Assembly: GCA_965221455.1 (NCBI GenBank)
Contig: OZ244890.1
Span: 992,001-1,056,000, forward strand
Direction of reading: 5' to 3'
Length of the DNA stretch: 64,000 nucleotides
From: SMWN01 sp965221455
GTDB taxonomy: Bacteria > Pseudomonadota > Gammaproteobacteria > Eutrophobiales > Eutrophobiaceae
The notes beneath the pieces were generated by a model, which had not been told where the DNA came from, searched no databases, and saw only the letters and a program-made list of their open reading frames with translations. A program made the translations under genes and the position numbers. Every line of letters begins with the position of its first letter. Within the stretch, counting starts at the first letter, position 1. This document shows, one piece after another, positions 26,034-34,614 of the stretch.

Positions 26034-26272
26034 TGGTCACAATAAACAGAAAATGCTTTTGCTGTATTCTCAAACTCTTCTGTATTTGCGAGTTCCCACG
26101 GCCTTTCACACTTATTTGTGTGTTCGCACCAGCTGTAACCGGCTGAGCCAATACATCCATGAGCATCTCTATCAGAGCCTGGCATGGGAGTCTCGGGGGT
26201 TACTTCTCTTTCTGTGCTACATCCAGCAAGAAGAAAGAAGAGAAAGCATACAATGGAAATAATTCTAATCAT
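26018..26272 (-). CDS. Cysteine-rich lipoprotein, unknown function
   Basis: 84 residues. The signal peptide ends in lipobox LLAGC (Cys 18). The mature part has the pattern CIGSAGYSWCEHTNKCERPW, probably forming disulfides, then a short helix. The motif recurs in small lipoproteins of environmental bacteria, with no known role. The stop lies inside attC site 8. Confidence 0.65.
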   Translation of the reverse strand: MIRIISIVCFLFFLLAGCSTEREVTPETPMPGSDRDAHGCIGSAGYSWCEHTNKCERPWELANTEEFENTAKAFSVYCDQSHSK

Positions 26273-26480
26273 AAAATAATACTATCCAGTATTCCGATAC
26301 AAGATTAATGACAAATAAGACTCAAATCATAAATGCACACGAACAACCTTTTCTAAAGGCAACACACTATCTCAGGGCAGCAAATCATTACACGACTCTT
26401 TATGCTGTGTGCACCGAGAATACATGGAATACACTTTTCCATTCATAATGGTTGTTGAGCCAGATGCACGATTAAAGCCG

Positions 26481-26538
26481 CATAACGCCCAAAGTAGCGG
26501 CACAGTTTACAGCGTCCGCTTGCTTGACTTGTTAGCAC
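26481..26538 (-). repeat. attC-like site 9 (array B)
   Basis: Minus-strand GCTAACAAGTCAAGCAAGCG and closing CCGCTACTTTGGGCGTTATG. A compact site. It overlaps the end of the brnA-like reading frame. Confidence 0.85.
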
Positions 26539-26768
26539 TCTTTTGGAGAGCTACGTATTCATCAAGTAGTTGCCGAATCATTTTTTGGTATTGCATATAA
26601 TTAGCTTGAGCAGCTTCCTTGAAGAAAGCGACACTCTCCGAGCTTAGCGAGATTGTGACCTTTAGTATTTTCATTCTTTAATTTTAATTCTTCTGGCGAT
26701 GGCAGAAAATCAGCAACAAGCGTAACGTCGCCAATGGGTTCATCAGTGTATCGAATTTTCTTGCTCAT
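26507..26768 (-). pseudogene. BrnA/CopG-like antitoxin, frameshifted
   Basis: From ATG 26768 the frame reads MSKKIRYTDEPIGDVTLVAD, FLPSPEELKLKNEN and then hits a +1 shift near AAAGGTCAC. In the next frame it continues KVTISLSSESVAFFKEAAQA, NYMQYQKMIRQLLDEYV. The C-terminal half is a ribbon-helix-helix-like antitoxin. Removing one G near the shift restores the reading frame. The gene overlaps the end of the brnT-like frame. Confidence 0.75.
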
Positions 26769-27030
26769 AAATTTTCCTCCCCTTATGCCAATAGCCTGCT
26801 CCAAATATACGAATGCTGTTATTTCTATATGTGAAACGAACAGTCAGAATTCCAGTGCCTTTTTGGTTTACGCCAAAACAATAATACCGTTTCTCATACT
26901 AAAATGTGCTTAACATCTTCGGCAATTATATGGTTTGGATCAAAGAAAGCATGCTGAGCTTCGTAAAACGAGACTCCATGCCTCGCTCGATTTTCGAGTC
27001 TCTGGCCTCATCCCATTCAAAACCTGACAT
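26743..27030 (-). pseudogene. BrnT-like toxin, multiply frameshifted
   Basis: Pieces of a BrnT ribonuclease toxin are in order: MSGFEWDEARDSK from ATG 27030, then in another frame GVSFYEAQHAFFDPNHIIAE with DVKHILV, then in a third frame YEKRYYCFGVNQKGTGILTV, RFTYRNNSIRIFGAGYWHKG and RKIYEQ. Two or more frameshifts inactivate it. The order toxin then antitoxin with overlap is standard for BrnTA modules. Confidence 0.8.
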
Positions 27031-27085
27031 GTAGAGGAGAATAGCAGATATATATGACTAAAATAACCATACTACATTGAGAGTA

Positions 27086-27158
27086 GCTAACACCTTGCAC
27101 CAGCAGCGACCATGAAGCGTAGCGGAAAATTTGTCCGACAGCAGCACCTTGTTATGCT
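27086..27158 (-). repeat. attC-like site 10 (array B)
   Basis: Minus-strand GCATAACAAGGTGCTGCTGT and closing CTGGTGCAAGGTGTTAGC, with the centre CGGACAAATTTTCCGCTACG. The last codons of the methyltransferase frame overlap its edge. Confidence 0.85.
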
Positions 27159-27785
27159 TTTTGTGCTACAAAAACCATGCTCTTCCATAAATACGGCACT
27201 CTCCCTACGCCAGAAAATCCAACCTCCGTAAAACCATTCTCTTGCAGTAGTTGTCCAAGCGTATTTCTGCTCCAGAATTTAATGTGTCCTCCGTGCCACA
27301 AGGGTGTATGGTGATCATCCCATTTATTAAATAGAGAAAGGGCTAAATTCTTTACGTATCCATGATACGGGGTTGTAATTACGAGATGCCCACCCTTTTT
27401 AAGGACACCTTTTGCGTAAAAGGGAAGTAAATGCGGAGAAAAAAGATGCTCAATTACTTCGGTTGAAACCACGACATCAAATGGTGCCTCCTCATTAATG
27501 AGACTTCTTGGATCGTCCTGCACACCATAGTTATAAAAGTTAATATTTCGATGTTGTTTTTTAGCTATCTCAATCCCTTTCTTATCATACTCTACACCTA
27601 CTACTTCCAACCCTGAACGATTAATTTCAGAGCAGAGCTTCCCGTTTCCAGATCCAAGATCCAAGATCCAAGATTCGTTTTGCATTTAACTCACTTAGAA
27701 CCTCCAATATACGGGGCACTATATAATCACAGGAGTGAGGGTCTTCATCTGAAGCCCATCCATAATCTTTTACAACATTAATCAT
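27152..27785 (-). pseudogene. Class I SAM methyltransferase broken by a 7-base repeat
   Basis: The N-terminus starts at ATG 27785 (MINVVKDYGWASDEDPHSCD) and runs to ELNAKRILDLGS. The rest is in another frame from ILDLGSGNGKLC (motif I), through VVGVEYDKKGIEIAKK, VVVSTEVIEHLFSP and GVLKKGGHLVITTPYHG. The break is at three tandem GATCCAA units (27651-27671); with two units the frame would be whole. The protein would be a UbiG/Mt-type methyltransferase of about 208 residues. Either inactive or phase-variable by slippage. Confidence 0.8.
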
Positions 27786-27810
27786 TCACGATTATTCCTC
27801 TTCATTAAAA

Positions 27811-27871
27811 GCATAACATTTGCCCTCAAGTACCGCTGCAAGCGGTCGCTTGGATGACCTTGTTATACTGC
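27811..27871 (-). repeat. attC-like site 11 (array B)
   Basis: Minus-strand GTATAACAAGGTCATCCAAG and closing GAGGGCAAATGTTATGC, with paired centre CGACCGCTTGCAGCGGTAC. It bounds the methyltransferase and higA-like cassettes. Confidence 0.75.
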
Positions 27872-28122
27872 GTTCTCATGTTTGACATCCCAACCAGGGA
27901 ACACCAGCACTGCAGGATGACATTTCAGAACTAGGGCTAATTGCTTTACTCTTTCAACACCAAGATTCGTTCGATCATTTTCTATGGCTGAAATTGTGGT
28001 TTGAGGGATACCTGAAATTTCCGCTAAACCATTTTGGCTCATCTCTTGTAATTCGTGAATGATGCGTACAGTTCTCCTACTGAGACATCAATTCTTTGCT
28101 TGGCTAATTTGTAATCTTTCAT
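27863..28122 (-). pseudogene. HigA-like XRE antitoxin, frameshifted
   Basis: From ATG 28122 the frame starts MKDYKLAKQRIDVSVGE. A one-base loss near GAGAACTGTACGC shifts it, and the next frame continues RIIHELQEMSQNGLAEISGI, PQTTISAIENDRTNLGVERV, then LALVLKCHPAVLVFPGW. This is an XRE helix-turn-helix antitoxin. Adding one A restores it. The stop lies inside attC site 11. Confidence 0.75.
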
Positions 28123-28123
28123 A

Positions 28124-28400
28124 TCATTTCTTCCGATCATCATGAGCGATAACGTTCACTACCTACACGAGCACCTGCTCTCGTTCAGTTCTGTATATCG
28201 CTCTATATTTGAGTCCGAGTCGAGATGAGCGGCAAGCTTTTCACTCCTCCTCTCAAGGACTCATCGTGAAATCACTAATTATTGATAGTAACCCTTCTGA
28301 ACTGGAAATACTGACAATATCCTTCCATTCTTCGTATCTTTTCAGGATATCCTTCAGAATTGAGCCTAATTGGCGGACAACTCGATGATGTTCATATATG
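28124..28400 (-). pseudogene. HigB/RelE-like toxin remnant
   Basis: Upstream of the higA-like gene one frame reads CRSSRLGLKYRAIYRTEREQ followed by an in-frame stop, then VVNVIAHDDRKK and TGA at 28124-28126. This matches the C-terminal part of HigB-type ribosome-dependent RNases (a KYRAIYR and HD(Y/D)RKK pattern). The N-terminal part cannot be rebuilt cleanly, and the 5' limit is approximate. Confidence 0.55.
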
Positions 28401-28432
28401 AACCACATACTATTTTTAGTATATCAAGGCAG

Positions 28433-28510
28433 TATAACGCCCAAAACAAGGGCGAGCCGCTTTTGGGCGGCATCCCAACCAGCACTTTTTGCTGGTGCTT
28501 ATTGATTGTT
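28433..28510 (-). repeat. attC-like site 12, degenerate (array B)
   Basis: The minus strand closes with CCTTGTTTTGGGCGTTATAC, a good core. The opening half is weak (CAATAAGCACCAGC). Two hairpins are inside: CCAGCAAAAAGTGCTGG and GCCCAAAAGCGGCTCGCCC. It bounds the higBA-like and membrane-protein cassettes. Confidence 0.5.
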
Positions 28511-28514
28511 TTTA

Positions 28515-29081
28515 TTATGAAAATGATAGAAATCCTGTGTAGGACTTATAGCTTCCCCAGATAAATAAGCCGAGAGAAGATAAGCCCAAAATAATGCAAA
28601 TGATATTAACAATTAGACCAGTTTTACCACTGGGAAATTGATGGTAAAACCACTGACTTAAGTACGACATTCCCGATGTTAGAACGACCGCAAATACACC
28701 TGCTACAAAGAAAATCAAACTATGTGCGAAAATCTCGACTTTGCCCGGGTTTGTTTCAGTCAGTCTACTAATAAAGGCTAATAGGGCGACAGCTGCTCCA
28801 CCATTTAGCAGAAACCCTGAACGCAATGCGTTTTGCCCCATAGCGATGACTGCCTTGAACATCTCAATCCCTGAATCATAAATGTACTTGTTTTCGTCCA
28901 CTAGCTTTTGGAGGTCAGCCTTATATTGCTCCATTTCAATTTCGCTAGTGGTTGGTTCTGGGGAGTTCCCTACCTTATCCAGATACGAAATAAGGGTGTC
29001 ACAGTATATTGACGTGGTTCCTTGCGACTTCATGGTTTCAATTTGAGCTTTTAGATCCGAGGCAAATTTCCGTACACTCAT
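28515..29081 (-). CDS. Membrane protein with helical N-terminal domain
   Basis: 188 residues. A soluble helical region (1-80) is followed by three membrane helices: about 87-104 (SGFLLNGGAAVALLAFIS), 117-140 and 155-175. No family was recognised. It is a single-gene cassette. A membrane protein with a cytoplasmic sensor-like helical part is a common layout for small cassette proteins, with no function inferred. Confidence 0.6.
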   Translation of the reverse strand: MSVRKFASDLKAQIETMKSQGTTSIYCDTLISYLDKVGNSPEPTTSEIEMEQYKADLQKLVDENKYIYDSGIEMFKAVIAMGQNALRSGFLLNGGAAVALLAFISRLTETNPGKVEIFAHSLIFFVAGVFAVVLTSGMSYLSQWFYHQFPSGKTGLIVNIICIILGLSSLGLFIWGSYKSYTGFLSFS

Positions 29082-29099
29082 TACATTCTTCCTTTTTCA

Positions 29100-29179
29100 T
29101 AAACGTTGCAAATCACTGGCAGTAAAAAGATGCAGAACGGCGCAACTTTTGGCTGTCCGGGTGCATGTAATTGTTAGCT
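29100..29179 (-). repeat. attC-like site 13 (array B)
   Basis: Minus-strand GCTAACAATTACATGCACCC and closing CTGCCAGTGATTTGCAACGT, with the centre GGACAGCCAAAAGTTGCGCC. The closing core is partly degraded. It overlaps the stop of the N6 methyltransferase. Confidence 0.75.
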
Positions 29180-30724
29180 GCTGGCCGCTGCATTGTAATT
29201 GGATTTTTGATCAGCAATACCAAGTTCTAATTGACCAGCATGGGAGGTTTGCTGATCTTCCGCCCACTGCTGATATTGTTCTATTTCACCCAGTTCTCTT
29301 GCTATTTTTTTTATTGATAAGCTTCTCAAGATCTGAGTAGTAATTGGGCGCTTCTCATCCCAAAATATCATTGATTCAAGAAATTCAATGGCAGGAGTTG
29401 ATGTGATTAAACGATAAACAAATTCTGCTTCTGCTTTTGTATCGAATGACAAAAAGTTCACAGTATCATCGAATAAAACCGTCTTTTCATCTAATGGACC
29501 AATAAGGTTAAACTGCAATTTTTTATATAGTCCTGATATTGCAATCTTCCATTCTTTAAAGGAGTAGTCGCCTACACCAAAAATAGAAAAATCAGGTTTA
29601 TTCTTGTATATAGAGCTTCTTCTTTTATCTAAGTAATCTCTATGAGCTACAAGGTAATCCCATGTTTTCGGGGCGTACTCCTTGATTCGGGCAGTTTCTT
29701 CACCCACAGACTTTTGGGTTACCAGAGCAACTCTTCTATATGCATTTACCCTCCCATTTCCCACATCAGAGCTTTTCAATAGAGGGTAAATATATTTATC
29801 TTCACATTTAACTATTTCTCCAAGGCCATTTTTATAACCGCCATCAAGTGGCTCTAGTTCCATAACCTTAGAGCAGTCATGCTTTACGCCAGAACGCCAA
29901 ATAAATCGGGGATCTTGCCCTCTTAGTTTTCTCCATTTTTCGTAATTATTAACATCACTGACAATATGCCCGTCCCTCTCGCCAATAACATGTGAAGGCA
30001 CAACTGAATCTAATGACTCATAAACCTCACAATCAGCATTCCCAGCATCTGTTGTTAAAACAAAAAGGCATGCCTCTACAGCAGCATCAAAATATCGCTT
30101 CGCATCGATTGGATAGATATGCGCAAAAAAACGATGTTCTGCACTTTGCCTAACTTGCCTCATAACCTTACGCGCAACGGCATATTTACATAGAAATGCT
30201 ATTGCGCCTTCACGATTTGATAGCCATTCAACATGCTTTAACAGCATCCATTCAGAAATATCAAAATTGCCTGACCCTGTAATAGCTTCGATACCTTTCC
30301 GGTTTTGAAAGTTGGATTTTTCAGGAAGATTTTTGCTATTGATAAGTCCCAGCTCGCTACTTGTAACCCAGGGGGGATTCCCAATGATAAGGATATTGCC
30401 TTGCAATTCCGAGAGAGTTTTATTCCAGTCAGTATTGAAAAAATCAGCTTCGCTTACCGTGACATGATTTGCCGTAGAAATATCCTTTAGAGCTAAATTA
30501 GCTTCCCGGACATATTCAGGATTAATCTCAAAACCTAAAATAGTTGCGTTCTCAAAGTCCTCGCATGATGCACGAACAAACGTGCCTTTTCCGCAAGTCG
30601 GTTCAATAATGACATCGGGGCTAATCCCATGATTACGCTTCAGAACTTCAACAACTTTCCTGGCGATATCAATTGGTGTTTGAAAATCACCGAATTGCCA
30701 TTTGTCTATAGATTTTTTAGCCAA
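29174..30724 (-). CDS. N6-adenine DNA methyltransferase of a type II R-M system
   Basis: 516 residues. Motif X/I region FQTPIDIARKVVEVL and IIEPTCGKGTFV binds S-adenosylmethionine; motif IV is IIGNPPWVTSSELG (NPPW). Later KLRGQDPRFIWRSGVKHDCS and a target-recognition-like C-terminal half follow. It methylates adenine N6 in an unknown site. It starts 3 bases after the endonuclease stop, so the pair is one operon. The frame is intact across all 1.5 kb, in contrast to nearby broken cassettes. Confidence 0.88.
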   Translation of the reverse strand: MAKKSIDKWQFGDFQTPIDIARKVVEVLKRNHGISPDVIIEPTCGKGTFVRASCEDFENATILGFEINPEYVREANLALKDISTANHVTVSEADFFNTDWNKTLSELQGNILIIGNPPWVTSSELGLINSKNLPEKSNFQNRKGIEAITGSGNFDISEWMLLKHVEWLSNREGAIAFLCKYAVARKVMRQVRQSAEHRFFAHIYPIDAKRYFDAAVEACLFVLTTDAGNADCEVYESLDSVVPSHVIGERDGHIVSDVNNYEKWRKLRGQDPRFIWRSGVKHDCSKVMELEPLDGGYKNGLGEIVKCEDKYIYPLLKSSDVGNGRVNAYRRVALVTQKSVGEETARIKEYAPKTWDYLVAHRDYLDKRRSSIYKNKPDFSIFGVGDYSFKEWKIAISGLYKKLQFNLIGPLDEKTVLFDDTVNFLSFDTKAEAEFVYRLITSTPAIEFLESMIFWDEKRPITTQILRSLSIKKIARELGEIEQYQQWAEDQQTSHAGQLELGIADQKSNYNAAASS

Positions 30725-30727
30725 CTT

Positions 30728-31381
30728 TCATCTAACCTTTGAAATTCCGGGAACCTCACCAGCTTTCTGGATAACCCTACCATACTGAAGCCTCCACTGA
30801 AGCGCATTCGATATAGTCAGGTATCCTTGATTAGGTGGCGATTCTATGATTCTATCGACCAGTTGATCTGCGCCAATTTCATCTACTGGTAAATTCCTTT
30901 CATTGATAAAGGCGATAACATCATCTTTATTTCCCTCTCGTTCCAGTATATCCAATAGCCCCTTTGTGGTTTGAAAATCAGCCGTGCGTTCTTTTTCAAC
31001 GAAGATTGTGTGTTGCATATTTAGCCGACCAGTTTTATTTTGTTGATCATCTGTCTTCTCATAAACAAAAACTAGCAAATGATAACCAAGCCCAAATATT
31101 TTCTGGGAGGCGGATTTAAAAGGGCAGGAAGATTGCGGCTGTTTAAAGCTAGTTACTTTTATATCAACTCCGAGGCCAGGGAGATCTATACCAGATGCGG
31201 AATTACCTTGTTCATACTCATATGTGCCTGCAAGGTATGCGGTAAATTTGTGTTCAAGATATGTTCCAACAGCTTTTCCGTCAGTTACACCATAAAGAGA
31301 AGGTTCGTCGTAAGAGGTTTCCATCTCTGCAAATTTTGATGCTTCTTCTTGCAGGGCTTCAATTGTCAATATTGATTTCAT
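30728..31381 (-). CDS. Type II restriction endonuclease, PD-(D/E)XK type
   Basis: 217 residues from ATG 31381 (MKSILTIEAL); an upstream ATG adds 17 residues overlapping the attC region. Core motif: GIDLPGLGVDIKVTSFKQPQ, giving D and D-I-K as the catalytic acidic residues and lysine, followed by SSCPFKSASQKIFGLGYHLL. The gene precedes an N6-adenine methyltransferase with a 3-base gap. The recognition site is unknown. Confidence 0.8.
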   Translation of the reverse strand: MKSILTIEALQEEASKFAEMETSYDEPSLYGVTDGKAVGTYLEHKFTAYLAGTYEYEQGNSASGIDLPGLGVDIKVTSFKQPQSSCPFKSASQKIFGLGYHLLVFVYEKTDDQQNKTGRLNMQHTIFVEKERTADFQTTKGLLDILEREGNKDDVIAFINERNLPVDEIGADQLVDRIIESPPNQGYLTISNALQWRLQYGRVIQKAGEVPGISKVR

Positions 31382-31405
31382 GTGTCTCTCTTTGGTGTTT
31401 TTGTA

Positions 31406-31463
31406 GCCAACGCCAATTTCAGATGCTGCCAAAGGCGGTCACCTGGAAATTTTTGTTAGCTGC
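31406..31463 (-). repeat. attC-like site 14 (array B)
   Basis: Minus-strand GCTAACAAAAATTTCCAGGT and closing TCTGAAATTGGCGTTGGC, with centre GACCGCCTTTGGCAGCA. The closing core has GTTGGC in place of GTTAGGC. It bounds the carbonic anhydrase cassette and the R-M cassette. Confidence 0.75.
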
Positions 31464-31469
31464 GGAGAC

Positions 31470-32333
31470 TCATTTTACTCGATTGATATTAGACAAGAGA
31501 GCAGGATTAATCACCAGGTTTCTGACTCCGTGAGCATGATTTTCATTAAAAACATTATTTCTACACCATGCCCCAACGGATTCAATATGGATCTTAGCGA
31601 CTCTTGGACGAACACTCCATGTAACCTGGAAAGGTGAGCCTTCCTCATTAAAATCTGGACCAGTTGTTGAACCCGCATATTGAACAGGATTTCCTGTAAA
31701 GTCGGGAATATGCAGAGCCTGGTAAAAGCCTTTTTTCTTTTGATACTTTGTTAATTCGACAAAATCCCTGGCTGTTTTGTCGTTAACAAGAACATATATT
31801 TGTGTTTCTACACGTAATTGTGGATTTTCTGTTGCATCATTGAAACATGCCTCTAACCCAGGTCCTGGGCTCACAGATGCTGTCGTATGCACATAATGAA
31901 CTTCGATTGTATCTCCAGAATTCAGGCTCCCATGCCTACCAGGGCATATTTCGGAATTTGCTGGAGATAATTCAGAGTCTATTAATCGACCAGAATACTG
32001 ATAGCCAGTTAGATATCCTTGACCATCACCGTTACCTGAAAATTTGGTAAATTCTCCACCTCTATGCTCTGCATTTTTGTGAAAGTGAATATTGCACAGA
32101 TTCATCTGCGTGTATGGAGGAGCATCATTAAAATTAACTTTATTGTTTCCAATAACAGAATCAATATCCCGTGGAGATTGAGGTCCGAACCCCTTATCTT
32201 TAGTATTCTTTTTCAGCATGGCTCGTTGCTGACCAATAATCTGGTCAGAAACAAATAGGCTCCCATCATTAGCAACATTATTAATTGGTAATATTGTAGC
32301 GGTTAATAGGAAGAAAAAAGCATATATTCTCAT
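31470..32333 (-). CDS. Delta-class carbonic anhydrase, exported
   Basis: 287 residues with a signal peptide (about residues 1-21). The delta-class signature is MNLCNIHFHKNAEHRGGEF near residue 77: H-x-H plus a later His supply zinc ligands. Further matches are EVHYVHTTASVSPGPGLEAC and NPQLRVETQIYVLVND. The class hydrates CO2 reversibly, first known from diatoms. Periplasmic location is expected. It occupies a complete cassette between sites 14 and 15. With the phosphoribulokinase elsewhere in the window it may serve carbon uptake. Confidence 0.85.
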   Translation of the reverse strand: MRIYAFFFLLTATILPINNVANDGSLFVSDQIIGQQRAMLKKNTKDKGFGPQSPRDIDSVIGNNKVNFNDAPPYTQMNLCNIHFHKNAEHRGGEFTKFSGNGDGQGYLTGYQYSGRLIDSELSPANSEICPGRHGSLNSGDTIEVHYVHTTASVSPGPGLEACFNDATENPQLRVETQIYVLVNDKTARDFVELTKYQKKKGFYQALHIPDFTGNPVQYAGSTTGPDFNEEGSPFQVTWSVRPRVAKIHIESVGAWCRNNVFNENHAHGVRNLVINPALLSNINRVK

Positions 32334-32444
32334 TTTGCTCTCCCGCTATATGGGTTAAAGAAAACTGAATTGATTATTTTTGATTCTATTTTCTCGGTCA
32401 TAAAGTTGTTTTTAACGATAGTCTTAGGGGGAATGATGTAGAAC

Positions 32445-32530
32445 AGAGAACGTCGCGTATCACCGGTAGTTCGAAAAGCAGAACGAGGAACGAGCAGCAC
32501 TTTTTGCTCGAGTGCATGTGATTGTTAGCG
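32445..32530 (-). repeat. attC-like site 15 (array B)
   Basis: Minus-strand GCTAACAATCACATGCACTC and closing GGTGATACGCGACGTTCTC, with an inner hairpin CGAGCAAAAAGTGCTGCTCG. The closing core has GTTCTC. It bounds the next methyltransferase cassette. Confidence 0.65.
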
Positions 32531-32543
32531 GATTCATGCCTAT

Positions 32544-33254
32544 TTAGTCTATTACTGGAATTGGAAATGTTGCCCTAAAAACAAAAGAAGTTGAACTGAA
32601 ATAAATCGATGTAGAATGGGGAAGAACAACACCAGGACAATTGCCAAAGAAATCAACTCTATTCAAACCTCTTTCTTTAAAGCCTTCATAGATGCCATAA
32701 CCCTCTGCATTATCACAAATGATGATCCCATCCTCTTTTAGATAACTGATTGCAACATCAATCATTTCGAATCGATACAATCCATCAATGATAATTACGT
32801 CGTATTTTTCGTAGCCTTTCTCACTTAGCGATTTTTTCACTTGAGAAACATTTGCTGCCTTGCTTTCCATGGACACATGGCTTAAATCTACATTATCAGG
32901 CATGTTTTCTTTGATCTTCTCATACCATTCTTTATCTCCCTCTAAGGTAACTATATTCTTTGCTCTCTCAGCCCACCACAAAGTCGATTGCCCACCGCCA
33001 AACTCAAGCACTATCCTCTCTTCGTAATTTCGATATTTCAGAAAATCTATTGCAGGATAGGTATACCACGGCAACGGCCTATTGTCCTTCGACACAGACA
33101 CCCTTTTAAACGTACTTCGCCAATATCCAGTGCGATAGGCAAACAATATTGGACCAATTAACGCTGTCCCGAGGCTTCGTATTGGATTCCATAGCCAAGA
33201 AGGTAATAACTTTTTAAATGGTGCAAATGATTTTTGAATGATTGTGTATGTCAT
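32544..33254 (-). CDS. SAM-dependent methyltransferase-like protein
   Basis: 236 residues from ATG 33254 (MTYTIIQKSF). A Rossmann-type core is visible: IVLEFGGGQSTLWWAERAKN (SAM-binding loop), IVTLEGDKEWY, KYDVIIIDGLYRFEM and DGIIICDNAEGYGIYEGFKE. The first about 50 residues are partly hydrophobic. The substrate is unknown. A single-gene cassette with an intact frame. Confidence 0.75.
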   Translation of the reverse strand: MTYTIIQKSFAPFKKLLPSWLWNPIRSLGTALIGPILFAYRTGYWRSTFKRVSVSKDNRPLPWYTYPAIDFLKYRNYEERIVLEFGGGQSTLWWAERAKNIVTLEGDKEWYEKIKENMPDNVDLSHVSMESKAANVSQVKKSLSEKGYEKYDVIIIDGLYRFEMIDVAISYLKEDGIIICDNAEGYGIYEGFKERGLNRVDFFGNCPGVVLPHSTSIYFSSTSFVFRATFPIPVID

Positions 33255-33277
33255 AACATCTTCCAGCATTTATGTCG

Positions 33278-33343
33278 GCTTAACACCTAAACCAGATAGC
33301 ACCGAAGGCGTCACCTGATGCATTGGTTCTGTTGCGGTTACTC
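33278..33343 (-). repeat. attC-like site 16, degenerate (array B)
   Basis: The minus strand closes with ATCTGGTTTAGGTGTTAAGC and has the centre GGTGACGCCTTCGGTGCT. The opening half (TAACCGCAACAGAACC) is poor. Placed where a boundary is expected. Confidence 0.55.
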
Positions 33344-33415
33344 AGTTATCTGCTGATTCTTTTTCGTCTCCAAACTGTAGTGCCACAAAAGAAACATGAG
33401 TCTCTGTACATAGAA

Positions 33416-33821
33416 TCATATTCGCCTTAGGTTATATTCACTTTGAAGCCTTTCAATAATCAGATTTCTACTTGAATCTAATTCGGCCTTGAATTTAGCG
33501 CTTTCTGCGCGTATCTCTTCTACTTCTCCCTTTATTTCATTCAAATCTTGAGCTCCGAGTGGCGGTGCCTCTGGCGCTGCTGTAGCTGCAGCAATTTTAT
33601 TGAATAAATTGTCAATCGCCTCTTTTTCGAATTTATCTATTTCTGAACTCTTAATTTCAAAGTACTGATTGACAAATCTTATATTTGATTCATGAATTGA
33701 AGTTATACCTGTAGCTATCTATTTACTATAGAGTGACCGATTCCTGAGGGATACTGGCACAACCGCTAACTACAATCACCGTAGCTATAACCAGCGACTT
33801 GAATATTCCATATTTTGCCAT
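33416..33821 (-). pseudogene. Broken lipoprotein with coiled coil
   Basis: From ATG 33821 the frame encodes a signal with lipobox VVSGC (MAKYGIFKSLVIATVIVVSG), then SIPQESVTL and TAG. Another frame continues ATGITSIHESNIRFVNQYFE, then KFEKEAIDNLFNKIAAATAA and a helical EIKGEVEEIRAESAKFKAEL, stopping at 33416. A shift and a stop lie between the halves. Confidence 0.65.
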
Positions 33822-33848
33822 TTTAGATCTCCTATCATCTGATTAATA

Positions 33849-33919
33849 GTTAACGCCGTGCTCACCAGAAATTAGGAGAGTAGCGAGTAATTTTTCCGTG
33901 TGCAACAACTTGTTAAGCA
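33849..33919 (-). repeat. attC-like site 17 (array B)
   Basis: Minus-strand CTTAACAAGTTGTTGCACAC and closing CTGGTGAGCACGGCGTTAAC, with centre GGAAAAATTACTCGCTACTC. A good site between two broken cassettes. Confidence 0.85.
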
Positions 33920-34040
33920 ACGTCTGGCATACGAACTGAAAATTTACTGAACTCAGATTCCATTTTTGTGTTGATAATTTTGCTATATTTAGTTCATTTC
34001 GTATGCTCGTGAGAGCCTTTAATTTCTAGGTCAGATAAAC

Positions 34041-34537
34041 TCATGTAAGCCTCCATAAATTAATAACAAACAACTCTTTCATAGCATGGTTTAATTCCGT
34101 ATATTTTAAATCTCGTTGCTTGATAAGCTGATTAATCTGGACCGAATAGTGGTCAAAATTATCTTGTAATGCTTGCCATAATCTCGGATCGCTATCGCCT
34201 CTTAAATGTATGCAGTCATTTCATTTAGCACTTGGTTCTGTTTTTGGAAGTTCCCGTCTAACTGCGATGTGAGAATATAAATATCTATTCTAAAGGTGTC
34301 CAATGGTAATTTTTCAGGGAACAGTGTAAGTAGTTTCTGAGCTATAGTAGAGGAAAGTTCGGTAACAGTTTGAACTGTGTCATTAATTGCGACGACAATT
34401 AATTTTTCGGTAGCAATGTCGTGAGCAGATGATCTCTCTAAAATTCTTCTTGTAATATAGTTAGCCACATCCCAATAAGCGTAATGTAATGAGTCGATTT
34501 CTGCGCTTACAACTGTATCTGAGATCAAATCCTGCAC
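34041..34537 (-). pseudogene. Broken helical protein, unknown family
   Basis: The first frame (34537-34202) encodes a 111-residue helical protein (SLHYAYWDVANYITRRILER, EKLIVVAINDTVQTVTELSS). It stops just after NEMTAYI. A neighbouring frame continues HLRGDSDPRLWQALQDNFDH, YSVQINQLIKQRDLKYTELN and ends in TGA at 34041. A single shift links the halves. Just downstream (34042-33920) lies a short, also interrupted frame starting MSLSDLEIK that could be a second small gene. Confidence 0.5.
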
Positions 34538-34553
34538 CTAAATTCTCCATAAT

Positions 34554-34614
34554 GCCTAACGCTTCAAGAAGGGACCCGTCTAAGGCGTTCCGCTTGCTTG
34601 ACTTGTTATACGTT
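34554..34614 (-). repeat. attC-like site 18 (array B)
   Basis: Minus-strand CGTATAACAAGTCAAGCAAG and closing GTCCCTTCTTGAAGCGTTAG. Compact, with a centre CGGAACGCCTTAGACGG. Confidence 0.85.
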
